Assembly (NCBI RefSeq): GCF_000516985.1
Contig: NW_006917095.1
Coordinates: forward strand, 2,671,077-2,735,076
Source: Pestalotiopsis fici W106-1
Lineage: Eukaryota > Ascomycota > Sordariomycetes > Amphisphaeriales > Sporocadaceae
Length of the DNA stretch: 64,000 nt
Direction: 5' to 3'
Shown here: piece by piece, positions 44,443 through 55,653 of the stretch
Numbering within the stretch: position 1 is the first letter of the stretch
Layout of the letters: the number at the start of each line of letters is the position of its first letter
Translations under genes and position numbers: made by a program
The notes under the pieces: model-generated
Seen by the model: the letters and a program-made list of their open reading frames with translations, nothing else
What the model was told of the DNA's origin: nothing
Databases searched by the model: none

Positions 44443-46455
44443 ATGTCTGCCAAGCTGCCTTCAGAAGCCGCGGTGGCCGCAGAGACGGCACCCTTGCTCG
44501 GTGCCAGCACCTCCGAGAACGGCATCACTGCAAAGCCGAATGGGAACAATGGCACCTTTCAGGAACCACAGCAGTCTGGCGAGCCGGCCACGGCGAGCAG
44601 TGAGAATGTGGCCGAGGGTGGCAGTCGGGATACCCAAGATCACAGTGGACCAAAGATCAAGGTCAACATGGCTACACTGCTCCCGGCTCTTGCTATTGGT
44701 GTAAGCAACCCCCCACGGAACACCCAGAGGTTTTTACCAATCCGGAACGAAATGCTAAATCCCCAATGCTCTAGATTCTACTTGTAGCCATGGATCAGAC
44801 GTTGGTGGTGGCAACTTATGGAAAGATTGGGTCTGATTTGGACGCCCTGAACAGCACCAGCTGGATTGCCACATCGTGAGTATAATCCATGCGCTTTCTT
44901 GGTAAACACTGCACTAATTTTTGATACCTTTAGGTATTTCTTGACACTCACTACATTTCAGCCTCTATACGGAAAGTTGAGCGATATATTTGGACGCAAG
45001 GAGTGCCTTTTATTCTCCTACTCAGTCTTTGGCCTGGGCTGTCTCGGCTGTGGTCTTTCCAAAGATATTATTCAGCTATGTGTCTCTAGGGGAGTTGCTG
45101 GGATGGGAGGAGGAGGAATGAACGCAATTGTGTCGATTCTCATGACTGATTTGGTATCCTTGAGAGATCGAGGAGTATGGGTAAGTGAATTTTGGTGTTA
45201 TTTCTTTCCTTTCTGGGTTGTCTCATGAGCAAACATTTCTAGAATGTGATGCTATGAGAGCAGACTTGGAAGAACGGCTCAGAGGAGCTATTCCAAAGTC
45301 ATTTACCTAGTATGCACCTGAAAAGACAATTGCTGACATGTGGTGTTGTAGCAAGGCTATATCAATGTCGTCTTTGCGGCCGGCATCGCCAGCGGTGCGC
45401 CCCTGGGCGGCTTCATTGCCGACACGATTGGTTGGCGATGGGCCTTTATCGGCCAGTTCCCCATTGCCATTGTTGCCTGGCTGGCCGTTTTCCTGGTGCT
45501 CGATCTGCCCAAGACGGACCACTCGCACTGGGCCGTCAAGTTCAAAAAGATTGATTTCCCGGGCGCCATTACCCTCTCGGGCGCCGTGTTCCTGCTGGCC
45601 TTTGGTCTGGACAATGGTAGCAACGAGGGCTGGGGCGAGCTGAGCACCATCATCCCGTTGGCGCTCGCCCCGGTCCTTTTCGCGGCTTTCATTCTCATCG
45701 AGAACAAGTGGGCGTCTAATCCCTTTGCACCTGGCCACGTGATTCTGGATCCTCCAGTGCTGGCCGCCTACGGCGCAAACTTCTTTGGACTTGCTGCGCA
45801 GATGGGAGCCTGGTTCTTTGTGGCTCTCTTTTACCAGGGCGCCCTGGCACTTACAGCGTCCGAGTCTGGCCTCATGTTCCTGCCGGGCACCGTCTCGGGT
45901 CTCATTGGCTCACTGGGAGGCGGCTTGATCATGAGACGTACCGGCAAGTACTACTGGCTGACTCTCATTGGCTACGGCATCTTGTGCCTGAGTCTGGTCC
46001 TCATTGCCCTGTTCACCGGTATTGTGTCAAAATCTCTGATTGGCGTTCTCGTGGCCATGGTGTTGCTCGCCCTCGGCGCATCCATTTCCATCACCACGAC
46101 GCTCATTGCCATCATATCCAACACGGCGCCCGAGGACATGGCCGTAGCTGTCGCCTGCTCGTACCTCTTCCGATCCCTGGGTACCATTATCGGCATCAGT
46201 GTTTCCACGGCCGTGTTGCAGCAGGTTCTCAAAACCGAATTGGCGCTCCGTTTGAGCGACAGCAGCGCCGAGGAGATTGCCGAGCGCGTCAGAGAGTCTC
46301 TCGATTACATCCGGGAGCTGCCCATCGACGTGGCCAACGTGGTGCGGGACTGCTATGCTGTTGCGACTTCCTGGGCATGTCTCCCGGCCATGATCTTTAT
46401 CGTCTTGTGCTTGATATCAAGTGCATTCATTCGTGAGAAGAAGCTGGATCGATAA
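44443..46455 (+). CDS. MFS transporter, DHA2 type (vacuolar amino-acid or drug exporter-like)
   Basis: Four exons, join(44443..44700,44775..44875,44934..45180,45352..46455), 569 residues. The ATG at 44443 has a good context (ACAACATGT); the frame upstream has none. A hydrophilic N-terminus of about 75 residues precedes the first helix. Diagnostic motifs are VAMDQTLVVATYGKIGSDL (motif D1 at helix 1), PLYGKLSDIFGRKECLL (motif A), VSRGVAGMGGGGMNA (motif B), and GAPLGGFIADTIGWRWAFIGQ (motif C and helix 5). The remaining helices fit a 14-helix plan. By family it is closest to the vacuolar basic amino-acid/multidrug group that includes yeast Vba and fission-yeast Fnx proteins; the substrate is unproven. 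The third intron is 171 nt, longer than its neighbours. It converges with the dihydrofolate reductase gene. Confidence 0.92.
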
Positions 46456-46725
46456 GTTCATTGACTCGAGCGAACCTGCAGAATTAGATGGACACTTGAA
46501 GGAGCTCGGCTGTGGCAAGACACTGCACGCCTGTTGTGTGTTTCGGTTGCAATTGCCTGGAGCCCTTCGAGACAATATTGACAAAAAGACGGCTGAAAAT
46601 GAAAACATTAGACCAATCTGTAAACAGCGCAATGGATGCCGCAGCTCTGCGGTTATATAACCCCCAGCCTGAATCTCGAGTGCCTTGAACACCGATGTTA
46701 ATACATTTTTCCCCCCATTCTGATC

Positions 46726-47431
46726 TTACTCTACCTTCTCCCACATTTGAAACTCATACTGCGTGCCATTCTCTTCTTGCACACCCTCCGGCACCGTCTC
46801 GCCGGTCCATACATCCATATTCTCCTTGGAACACTTGGCCCATTTGCTATCGCCCTGAGACTCAAAGAGCCGGAGTGAGAAAAAGGCATCACACTCAAAG
46901 TCCGTGTCAATCTTGGTCAGCAGGATACGTTTGGCCTCCTTGAGCTGCAGGGCCGCCGTGTAGATTTGCGCGCCGCCAATGACAAAGACGCGACCAATGC
47001 TCCCGCCCTGCTCGTTGACGTACGCGACGGCCCGCTCCAGCGAGCTGACCCGGACGGGCTCCGTGTCCAGGTCCAGTTTCTCCACCCCTGGCGCCGCCGC
47101 TGCCTCCGGATGGGACCGGCTGATGACAATGTTCAGTCGGCCCTTGAGTGGTCTGAACCTGGGCGGTATGCTGTCCCATGTCTTGCGGCCCATGATGACT
47201 GCGTTGACAGCGGGCGGTTGTACCTATGGACGGTAATTAGCATAAACTGGGCTCTGGAGGTCGATTCTCAGGGTTCTTTGATTGCTCTCTTACGTCATGT
47301 GGTAGCCTTTTGGTGACTCTAGCGAAGTATGCCATCTCCTTCTTCAGGCCGGTCCAAGGCAGGCCACCGGCGCGGCCGATGCCCATGTTGCGCGTTGCTG
47401 CGAGGATCAGGGTCAACTCTGTGGACGCCAT
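46726..47431 (-). CDS. DFR1: Dihydrofolate reductase
   Basis: Two exons, complement(join(46726..47223,47294..47431)), 211 residues, normal for fungi. The 70-nt intron (GTAAGA to CCATAG) joins KRLPHD to VQPPAVNAVIMG. Start ATG at 47431 gives MASTELTLILAATRNMGIG. Catalytic and cofactor motifs are all present: NMGIGRAGGLPW, the acidic residue and lysines of LKKEMAYFARVT, GRKTWDSIPPRFRPL, GRLNIVISRS, and VFVIGGAQIYTAAL. It reduces dihydrofolate to tetrahydrofolate with NADPH in the cytosol for thymidylate and purine synthesis. It is a single-domain enzyme, not fused to thymidylate synthase. The 3' end faces the MFS transporter gene about 270 bases away. Confidence 0.96.
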
Positions 47432-47880
47432 CTTGTGCCGGTGCTTTCGTGTAATCTTCAGGCAAGGGAACAATGCAGCCTATGGATTTGCCGAAACCTC
47501 CAACCACTGCACAAGCCAAAGGAAAACACTGGCCGCCGAAGTTATATCGAATGAATGGTGCTAGAGTGGGAAAAAAAGCTTGATTGGAGGGGCCCTCAAA
47601 TGCGCTGGGCAAGGCGGTAGGTATTGCGGGGCTGTATTATGCGCTATACTCGCTGTAAAAGCCAATGACCCATGAATTGCCGTTGTCAACTCATATGAAT
47701 CGTGCAACATTCACCACGTTCCATAAATTGACTGACATGTGAGATAACTACGTGCTTAGCGATATATCAATCGCATTCTATAGACTAATTCTACAGTCCC
47801 TTCTGGGAGGCCCGACTATGTGGTCATATCGACGCCAATACCTGATCGGAGCCTTCCAATTGACAGAGAGCTCATGTACA
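47432..47880. promoter_or_regulatory. Dihydrofolate reductase promoter and kinase 3' UTR
   Basis: About 450 bases between the DHFR start and the stop of the SRPK-like kinase, both on the minus strand. I see no gene here; an open minus-strand frame overlapping the first DHFR exon is a shadow. Confidence 0.45.
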
Positions 47881-49352
47881 TTAAGGCTGGTCGGCATTAC
47901 TGTACGACGCTGTTGATATCGGCCCATTATGTCCCGAGATCCAAGGATGTTGAAGAATATGCGTGATAGACCAGCGTTGATCCGGTGACCACTTTAGCAC
48001 GCCGTTTAGAAAATCCTTCATGTTCTCTGCCTCATCCTCGGGAACCCTTGTACCCATTGGCTCTAGCATTGACATCACAGATCCAAACATGGCAGCTTCA
48101 TCGTCCTCACTACCAATATCCGCTACCATTTCTTCAATCGGGTACTCGACGGCCATGGGAATTCCATTAGGCCATTCTTTCAGGGGCTTGCCATCCTCGT
48201 CAAAACACATAGACCTCTTGTCCCACGACTTCCACCACTGATCGGGCAGCTTGCCTTTCATCTGCACCATCTGTTGGATGATCTCATCTTTGCTGCCTAG
48301 GATGCTGGTGAAGAGAGGATTCCCGGCTCGAAACTCAAATAGGACGCACGCAAGAGACCATGCTTCAGAGGCCGGAGTGAGCTTCGACTCGAAGATCGTC
48401 TCAGGTGCGCGGTACCTGACTGGGATTCCAATATCCCCTGGACTAGGCGGCTTGCTAAATGGAAAGCTCTCGCCAAAATCCACGAGCAAGGCATCGTGCG
48501 TGAAGTACTTCGCATCGGGCATACTAGCAGGCTCCACCACATACTCAGGTGCAGAGTTGTCCGAGGAAGACTTTGAGGCTTTGACAAGCTTCACCGTGCT
48601 CGGTGTACCAAATCTCTCGTATACTTCCGCTTCAGTCCAGTCGGTCATTGACCTTAATGACAAGAGCACATTTGATGGTGTGAGATCTGCAACACTCCTC
48701 AGTCATCTAAACGGCAAGTACAACTGGTGTATTTACCTCCATGGCATATCTCGAGAGAATGCAAGAAATGTACTGCTTCCACAACCTGACGTATGATCTT
48801 GCGAGCAATGTCGACTCGAAGTCTCCGAGCTCCTGCAGCGTAGCCATGTCCTGGAACATTATATAGTTCGTATATACTCGGTCCAGCCACTTCTGTCACT
48901 AGGCAGTCATGTTGCCCGTTGGGGCCTTGGACAACAAAATGATCGATTAAGTGACGCACGTGGCTATCCTTGGGGTGAACAGCCTGTAGTCTCGCCAGTC
49001 GCTCCAGCGTTTGAAGCTCCGTCGACAATTCTGTCTCCTCGGCTTTTAGAATCTTGAGCGCGTGATAGCCGACGTTATCACGAGCAAGCCAAGTTGTCGA
49101 GAAGCCGCCAGACCCGAGTTTGTGAAGAATCCTGTACCTTCCATCGAGAATATCCCCCAAGTGCACAGGGTGGTAGCCGCCCGGCCGATATTCTTCGATG
49201 TCTTCAAAGTTGTCGAGCCCGAGAGGAATGTACCGTCTCGCCATGGATGTGGACAGATTAGCAACCGATTGCGAATGGTTAACAGCTGAGGTTCGCAGCG
49301 GCCGTAGAGTTCCTCTTACGGTTCGTCTTAATAATGGCAAACGAGATAGCAT
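47881..49352 (-). CDS. SRPK-like serine/arginine protein kinase
   Basis: Two exons, complement(join(47881..48686,48737..49352)), 473 residues. The 50-nt intron falls exactly in the catalytic loop: CHG before it, DLTPSNVLL after it, rebuilding HGDLTPSNVLL. The family opening is NFEDIEEYRPGGYHPVHLGD. The ATP site is LGSGGFSTTWLARD with lysine in HALKIL. DFG is present as DFGESFPF, and RYRAPETIF is the P+1 region. The insert between lobes is short (SMTDWTEAEVYERFGTP... about 60 residues), as in the many SRPK paralogues of moulds. Kinase residues are all there, so it should be active; substrates are probably RS-type proteins. The first 36 residues are basic and free of acids (MLSRLPLLRRTVRGTLRPLR), like a mitochondrial presequence, which is odd for an SRPK. 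Confidence 0.88.
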
Positions 49353-50184
49353 TGTCGTGTTGAGGTGTTAGAACCAAGGCACAAGTGCGATGCAGCCTCT
49401 CTCTCATGTCCATAATGACTAATGTAAGTAGCTTCAGAAAACGAATCAGGTGCCTTGCCGCTAAGAATAATGAATCAACCCCCTCCTTTATACAGGGTGA
49501 AGATCTCATTTTCTTATCCAACCAATCAGCTGGCGCTAAAGTTGCTGTTCGCCATATCCCGCACAACTCGAGCCGCCCATGTCAGGAAAGGGATTGACAG
49601 AACCAGTGTGGCACTGATTCTTCAGTTGATTTCATGCCGGTGTATTTTATCAAAGCTAAGAGGGAATATGAGGTGCTAAATAACAAGTGCCGAATAGGCA
49701 TGCAGCTCTGTTCAAAACTGGATAAGACGTGTTTAATAGCCGAGAATATTGCGATGTCAAACATTAAGCATATGTACATGTATGTGACAGGCAGCCTCCA
49801 ATACTCCTTTCTCGTCCAATTCACAGTAATGAACAATTGCCGGCGGGCACTAGGCTGTTGTCAAGTCGCTTGCAGAGCCCGATACGTTAAACGGCAGGGG
49901 AACAACTTCATACCAGCGGCAATCTGCCATGTCGTCCGCTTTCAATTTGGCAAATTATTGCTGTGCCACCGGCAGTAATTCCCATGCCTGTCATTGCCAT
50001 ACGATGTGATGTTGTCGTAATTTGCCAGGCATTCAAAACAAAATTGGAAGTTGCAATGAGCGCCTAAGATGATTAGTTCGGTCTCCTACACCATGATTGG
50101 AAATATTATAGATGACCGGCGGCTCACCATGGCTCCTGGTGGAAGTCGGTCTTTCTATCGTTCTAGGTAGACATGTCTGCTGAG
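49353..50184. other. Intergenic without a supported gene
   Basis: About 830 bases between the kinase start and the stop of the RBR gene. This holds the kinase promoter and the RBR 3' flank. A 114-codon plus-strand frame (49634-49978) has no protein-like pattern. Confidence 0.45.
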
Positions 50185-51859
50185 CTATCTTCTGCAAGAG
50201 CTGCCATGGCTATCCCATGGATACAGACATAACCAGCAAAACTCAGAACGACATTTGAAACCTGGAACTCGGGTGCCAATGTAGCTTCAGTGTATGTCGG
50301 GTGATGAACGAGGAGAGGGAAAGTACACCAAAGGATCTTCATACTGCGAAGGAAATCGAGACACAACGGCGCGAGGGGAATAGAGAGGAAGAAGATAATC
50401 AACCTACACGTCATATGATCGCTAAGGAGTGTTAGTATAATTCGCCACGGCGACAGGGATACGTCAACATACCATCCTTCGTTCTTCTCGATATGCCACT
50501 TGCACGAGGGACACGGTTTGGTAGTACTTCTGACGAGCCTCTCTCCGGCATTTTCCTGCTGCTTCCTGATCGCCGCTTCTCTGTTCCTTTGCTCTGCTTC
50601 CTGCCTCGCGGCCTCACGCTCCGCCTGTCGCCGAGCCTCTTCAGCTACTTCTCTACTCTCCCTTTGGCGGCGTTCTTCCGCCGCTAATTGCTCTGCCCGA
50701 TGCATCTCCTCTTCGTCGTCGACCAAGCTCTGGGCAAAGCGGCGATCGGCTTCTTCCTGCTCTTGCTTCAGCGCTGCCTCCCGCCGGTTCTGGTTTTCGG
50801 CTTCTTCGTTGAGAATTTCCAGGTGGCTGCGAAACCCGTCAGGGTTCGCCCGCATTTCATCGTATTCCTCGCAGCCAAGGCCGTCGTGCCACTTCACTCG
50901 GTGGCGGAAACAAAATACGTAATTACAGCCGCCGCATTGCACTATGGGATTCATGGAGGCATTAGCCTGCACTTGCCCGAAGCCGCAACCCGTTGGACAC
51001 CAAACGAAACCCGGTATTGCGTTGGCTGTCTCCTGGACTGACAAGGCCTGGTACCTGTTTCTTGTCAATTGATGTTCTCTTAACTGTGTAGACTTGGATA
51101 CTACTTTGCAAATGTTTCTTCATCAGCCTGTCTCTCCACGTCGTGATAATCCATCAGGCCATGGCACTCGGGGCAGTGAATTTGATTCCATATCTTTGAC
51201 CCAAACTGCGTCTTAATGGAGGTGGCAATGCAGCTGTAGCACGTTTGTGGTATGTGCTCACATTGGTTTGAGATTGATAAGACTGGGAATGCCGTTATAG
51301 GTTTGGTCTCGACACAGACATTGCACTCTTGTAAAGGACCACTTCTTCCAATATCAGTGTCTCGTTTCTGGGGGAATCCCGGTCCGTATGGTCGAGGCGT
51401 CGGTGGCCGGGGCGTCGGTGGTCTGAGGTCCGGTGCAGTATCTGAGCTTGCCGCAGTGAAGAGATATCTGTCGGTTTCTTGCATTTCGAATGGATTCGTG
51501 GCAGACGGTCCCGGCCCAGCACCAATGAGCCACCATTGATCTTCTGTTAGGCGTGCGGCCGAAAGGTTCGAGTTCCTGTCGCGCTGGTTGTCTTCTTCTA
51601 TTGCACGGGCTCTGACAAGTTGGTCGAACTTGGCAGACAGGGCCTCAATCTCTCGGTTTTGTTCGTCCCGTTCTACAGCACAGGCGACTGACAGCTCGTT
51701 GAACTTGGTCAGCAGATTCCGAATATCGTTGCGATGGTCGTCTTGTTCTGCAGCCAGAGCGCGTTCAACTTCATCAAGCCGAGCCTCAACGGTTCTCTTC
51801 TCGGCTTGGACTTGCTCATACGCCAGATCCGGCTTCCGCTGTTTTTTGAGAAGCTTCAT
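50185..51859 (-). CDS. RBR-type E3 ubiquitin ligase (RING1-IBR-RING2)
   Basis: Four exons, complement(join(50185..50261,50408..50421,50473..51054,51105..51859)), 475 residues. A charged coiled coil fills residues about 10-100. RING1 runs about 178-233 (ECNVCVETK ... NQCEHIPQTCYSCI ... HCPEC). The IBR runs from about 268 (FVWCPTGCGFGQV ... CGGCNYVFCFRHRVKW). A second long glutamate/arginine coiled coil follows. RING2 is at the end: CPSCKWHIEKNEG, then CDHMT, then CFKCRSEFCWLC and the H-x3-C end. The cysteine of EGCDHM matches the catalytic cysteine that takes ubiquitin as a thioester. Its codon is split by an intron and completed by a 14-nt exon (50408-50421). The ATG at 51859 is the first in frame; an additional upstream exon is possible. 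Confidence 0.85.
50408..50421 (-). other. 14-nt microexon encoding the RING2 catalytic segment
   Basis: Flanked by TACTAACACTCCTTAG on its 5' side and a GTAGGT donor on its 3' side (minus strand). It supplies the last base of the catalytic cysteine codon, then D-H-M-T, then one base of the next cysteine. Reading through the second donor loses the RING2 cysteines, whereas the three-way join gives GCDHMTCFKCRSEFCWLC. Confidence 0.75.
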
Positions 51860-53801
51860 CGGGAGCCGGAACGATGGTGGAAGGATAGTTTCGGCGTGTT
51901 CAGCGGTGCATAGCGGTTCTCTCACGTTGACGAAGGTGAAGTAGGCTCTGATACACAACTACAGACGTCACATCCGAAGGCAGTGGCGCTGAGTAGGCAT
52001 TCGGATGTATATGCACATATGGTCGAAGCGCTCTAACCTATCAGCCTCTGAACCCCGACGTGGGAGGGCACTACAAGAAAGGTGTCTGATATTTGCCAAT
52101 ATTTTATTCTAGATTCTTACGTATGATTGCGTCAGTGCTGTTTCTGGAAGTGTGTTGTCTGCCCGACTAGACCATTATGTGGTAACAGGGCACATTCCAT
52201 AGGCCATTCTGTGTCAGGATATAGGCGCTGCACTGTGTCAACACTGTCATGCAGCATGCTGCCTGTAGTGTTAGGATGGGAGCGATCGTGCAGCGTGCCC
52301 ACAGCAGGGCGCGCACATATGTCACCTGCATCTTCACTAGGGGCAGAAAATTAATTCCTCTGTTTTTTTTCTTCTTCTCTTAGTCTCTGTCAGTTTGTGG
52401 TAGTTATTAACCTGATCTATTACATACGTAGCTATAATAGACGTTCCAGTGGACTTATAATTGACGCTATAGGGAGACCTGTAGAATGATAGCTGTCCCA
52501 ACTCATGTTTTCTATAGATGACTTACCGTGAGCAGAAGGCTTGAATGCTCAGAGAATCTTGGTATACTAAAGAAGACTTGTCAGCCGCCACAGACCCCCG
52601 CAGGAATAGGCATTCCGTCATTTTAGATCATATAAACTATATCGTACATGTCTTCGTCTTTTATTCACTTGGTTCCGAAATAGAGAACTGCACTACACCT
52701 TTCATCACGGAGACAGCCTCTCCTTCGCAGCTGTCTTGGGAAACCCTCTCTTCAACGCAACGTTGGGCATTGCATCTTCCGTGGATTCCAATATATTATG
52801 CTTTCGACTGCTTTGATGCCTCAAAAGTCCCCAGAAGTTATGTTTCCAATTAAATTGGTCTTTCATCTTGAGAACAGGAACGTAAACACTACTTAAAAAA
52901 AAAAAACCATCCCTCTCGACTAGACCTGATGGTTACTTTTTCATCGCATTGTTGGCGTGGCTGCATATGGGTGCATATGGGTGCATATGGGTGCATTCAA
53001 TAGTACAGGGATCTGGGCTCCATATGCCGAATCAGAGTTGAGCTAGTAGGAATGCGTTACTTATACCCGCAACCAGTAGAGCTATACCGGGCGTGAGATT
53101 TTGAAAGTGCAATTTGCTTCCCATACTGGCCGGGCGGTTGAGGCAGGGAACAGCGGAATCTCGGTGAGACGATAACAAGGAGTACATAGCACGTCTCAGG
53201 CAGGAACGAATCATAGCGAGACACGACTATGTTAGATTCTTCTGGGCGCAGTTGTCCAGGCCTCAGTCCCGACTCTGGCATTCAATTTTCTGAGCAGAAT
53301 TTCCCGTGCGAGGCTGAATGGTGCTTAAAGTACCCTTTGGTACTATACTGTGCGCGATTTCGCTTACAAGTTGGACCGAGGAAGTCGGCGACATTGCGAC
53401 GAGACTTCATGCGCGCCATGTCCCCCATATTGGGGTGGGTAGTCACACGATAGCCGCCAGGAAGCAACAGGCTGCCCGTGCTTCACTTTTCCGGAGTCGC
53501 GGCCCAAGAAAGGGACTAAAATGGAAATTGTGAATAAAGGAAATAGAGCCTCGGTCGCAGCCAAGCGGTATAAAGCTGCCCGAAGTCTAGAGACTTGACA
53601 GGGCGTTGAACCTATTGTGGCTCACCCAAAGGGCACTGCATCCTGTCATCGATGTGTCTGTGCTGGTTTTCCTTTATTCACTCATCTAGACCTGCTAAAC
53701 AGAATAGCAACAATGAATTTGGCCAGAGACATAGAAAAGAGACTAAAAGCGGCGGTATTCTCATAAGTCATCAGCGTCATCCACAAACATCCTTGGGGGG
53801 T
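51860..53801. other. Gene-poor intergenic region, about 1.9 kb
   Basis: Promoter of the RBR gene at its left end, then sequence without recognisable genes. Contains a small tandem repeat of TGCATATGGG (52962-52996). Frames of 60-100 codons on both strands look random. Confidence 0.45.
52962..52996. repeat. Tandem repeat, TGCATATGGG x 3.5
   Basis: Three perfect 10-bp copies followed by half a copy (TGCAT). Each unit contains the palindrome CATATG. No function is evident. Confidence 0.85.
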
Positions 53802-54047
53802 ATGAAGGACTGCAACATATGTGACGAGACCAAGTCCTCATCCTCATTTCCCATGTGGTCAATTTTACTAGAAATAGAGCAGCTTCATCGTAACATTGAA
53901 AGTCTTGAGACCAATCTCAAACACACGCAACGGGACTTGAACGATACGAAGGACCATATTACTAGCTCGCAGCCGTGGCTCACAGATTTGACGCCGGAGG
54001 AGATTATGCACGTATGTAAGCCTCGAGGACAAACCTGCGCTTACTAA
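53802..54047 (+). pseudogene. RING1-like stub related to RBR ligases
   Basis: From the ATG at 53802 the frame reads MKDCNICDETKSSSSFP and then a helical stretch LLEIEQLHRNIESLETNLK ending at TAA 54047. The C-x2-C-x-E/D-T-K-x5-F-P pattern matches the start of RING1 in the RBR protein at 50.2-51.9 kb (ECNVCVETKPITAFP), but the remaining RING cysteines are absent. The frame is open back to 53652. It could be a decayed or truncated paralogue, or a gene whose further exons I cannot find. In the RBR protein the coiled coil precedes RING1; here it follows, so this is not a simple copy. Confidence 0.4.
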
Positions 54048-55092
54048 CAATGCAGTTTCCCCAATGAATGATAAGGCTGTGCAAGCCAGTAAAAATGCAA
54101 AATTCGCTTCACAGCTCTGCGGAGCCTATCCGCCACTTGCCGTACTAACTCGTCCGAATAGGCTGATGGCTGATACTTCGTCTTTGCCAGGCTGAGACGC
54201 GAGGAAAAACCTACACCTTTAAAACCTCAGCATCGCCCCGAGGACCAGGAAAGCGTCCATCGCGAGCACGAGCTTCACTTTGGGTAGTCCCCCATGACCA
54301 TCGCTTAGAGACAGCGAGCTTATCTGCAAGATAGATTTATATGTTGTGCCACAGCTCATGACTTGTGCGCGTCGGCCATGAGGAATATGGCTCAGCAGCT
54401 GAGCTGGAATGCTGTTCCGAGTACAGCCGAACCATGCCATCGATCATAGGTAGGGACAAACCGTGTACTTGAGCATAAAGAGCAAAGTCAGAGCCGTATT
54501 AACTCCTTCATAATAGTCATGACCTCGAAGATTCGTTCGGACTTTGCAACCACTAATTGACATGCATAACGGCGAATCATTATTACTTGGTAAAACAATA
54601 GGTAAGCAGGCGAGGCAGCAACCGCAAGACGGAGTGGACGCAACCGTAGCGTAGTATTCATTGGCAAACACTAAGCTACCTACTAAGTACTGAAATAAGG
54701 AGAGAAGAAGAAAAGTCTTGCCGCCAGCCGTCTGTGGGTAGGATTTGGGTAAGGACCCGTTGTGGCGAGTATGTGCCGAGGTCCAGTCCAAGAATTCACC
54801 CAGCAACAACAGGCAATCGAGCACCAAACCTTTGAAATAAAACACAACCCACACCTCGAAAGTTCGCCCGCATCGAATCCTGGATCCCATTTGTCAGAAC
54901 TCTCCATTACATCCTGAGACTGTGAAATTTCTCGGGGATGTCGGTGATGTTTGTTGCGCCGCTCGAGAAACTGAAAGTAGGTATATATTAGTACATTTCA
55001 CCGTAGACAGAAGGAAAAATCAGGAAGAAGTAGAAGAATGGGGTAAAAGATACGTGGGCCCGGAAACGTTGATAATACACGATAAATTTGGG
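54048..55092. other. Intergenic without a supported gene
   Basis: About 1 kb. Frames on the minus strand (54444-54890) look random. The right end is the 3' flank of the small secreted protein gene. Confidence 0.4.
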
Positions 55093-55221
55093 TCACGATT
55101 CTGGGTAAGGATGGACATATGCAGGAAAGGACTGTTGCCTCGTTCTAAGAAGGACATTGCTTACTATAACACGTATTAGCATCAGATCTGTCAAAGACTC
55201 ATAATTCAAGGTCAAACATAC

Positions 55222-55653
55222 CAGTTCAGAGATGGAGTTTTCGTCCAAATCGGCAATGTTGAGCTCAGTTCCATCTTCGAGCAGGAAGGCATCCAACTTT
55301 GCGCCGTCTGAGGACTCTCCCTCACCGCGCTTCTTGCCCCAGAAAACGTAGCTGCCCCCAGAGTAGCGGGAACCGTCAATGCAGACCCATGTGGTGCCTG
55401 AGACGAACGATTGTGCGATGGTGTTGGCACATTGACCACCGTTGTGGCCCTTGGCGTCGATACGCCACGCAGTCGGGATGCCGTAGAAACCAACGCTTCC
55501 TAGGTCGTTTCCGTTGCCCCCAGGGCAACATACGCCGGGGTTCAAACCGCGACACACGCCGGAATTGCCCTTGCAGCCCTTTCCAGGAAAAAGATAGACA
55601 TCGATTGCTGCAGCAGTGGCAGCGAGACCAAGGAGTATCTGGGGGATCTGCAT
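55222..55653 (-). CDS. Small secreted cysteine-containing protein
   Basis: From the ATG at 55653 the protein opens MQIPQILLGLAATAAAI, a clear signal peptide. The mature part has six cysteines: GKGCKGNSGVCRG, GVCCPGG, QCANTIA and WVCIDG, and it is glycine-rich and acidic at the end (LLEDGTELNIADLDENSISEL). It looks like an apoplastic fungal protein of effector type; I do not recognise a family. The 3' end is uncertain. A GTATGT donor at 55221 follows SISEL, and splicing to the TATAG acceptor would give an immediate TAA. Without splicing the frame runs on to 55093. About 144 residues in the short form. Function cannot be inferred. Confidence 0.65.
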
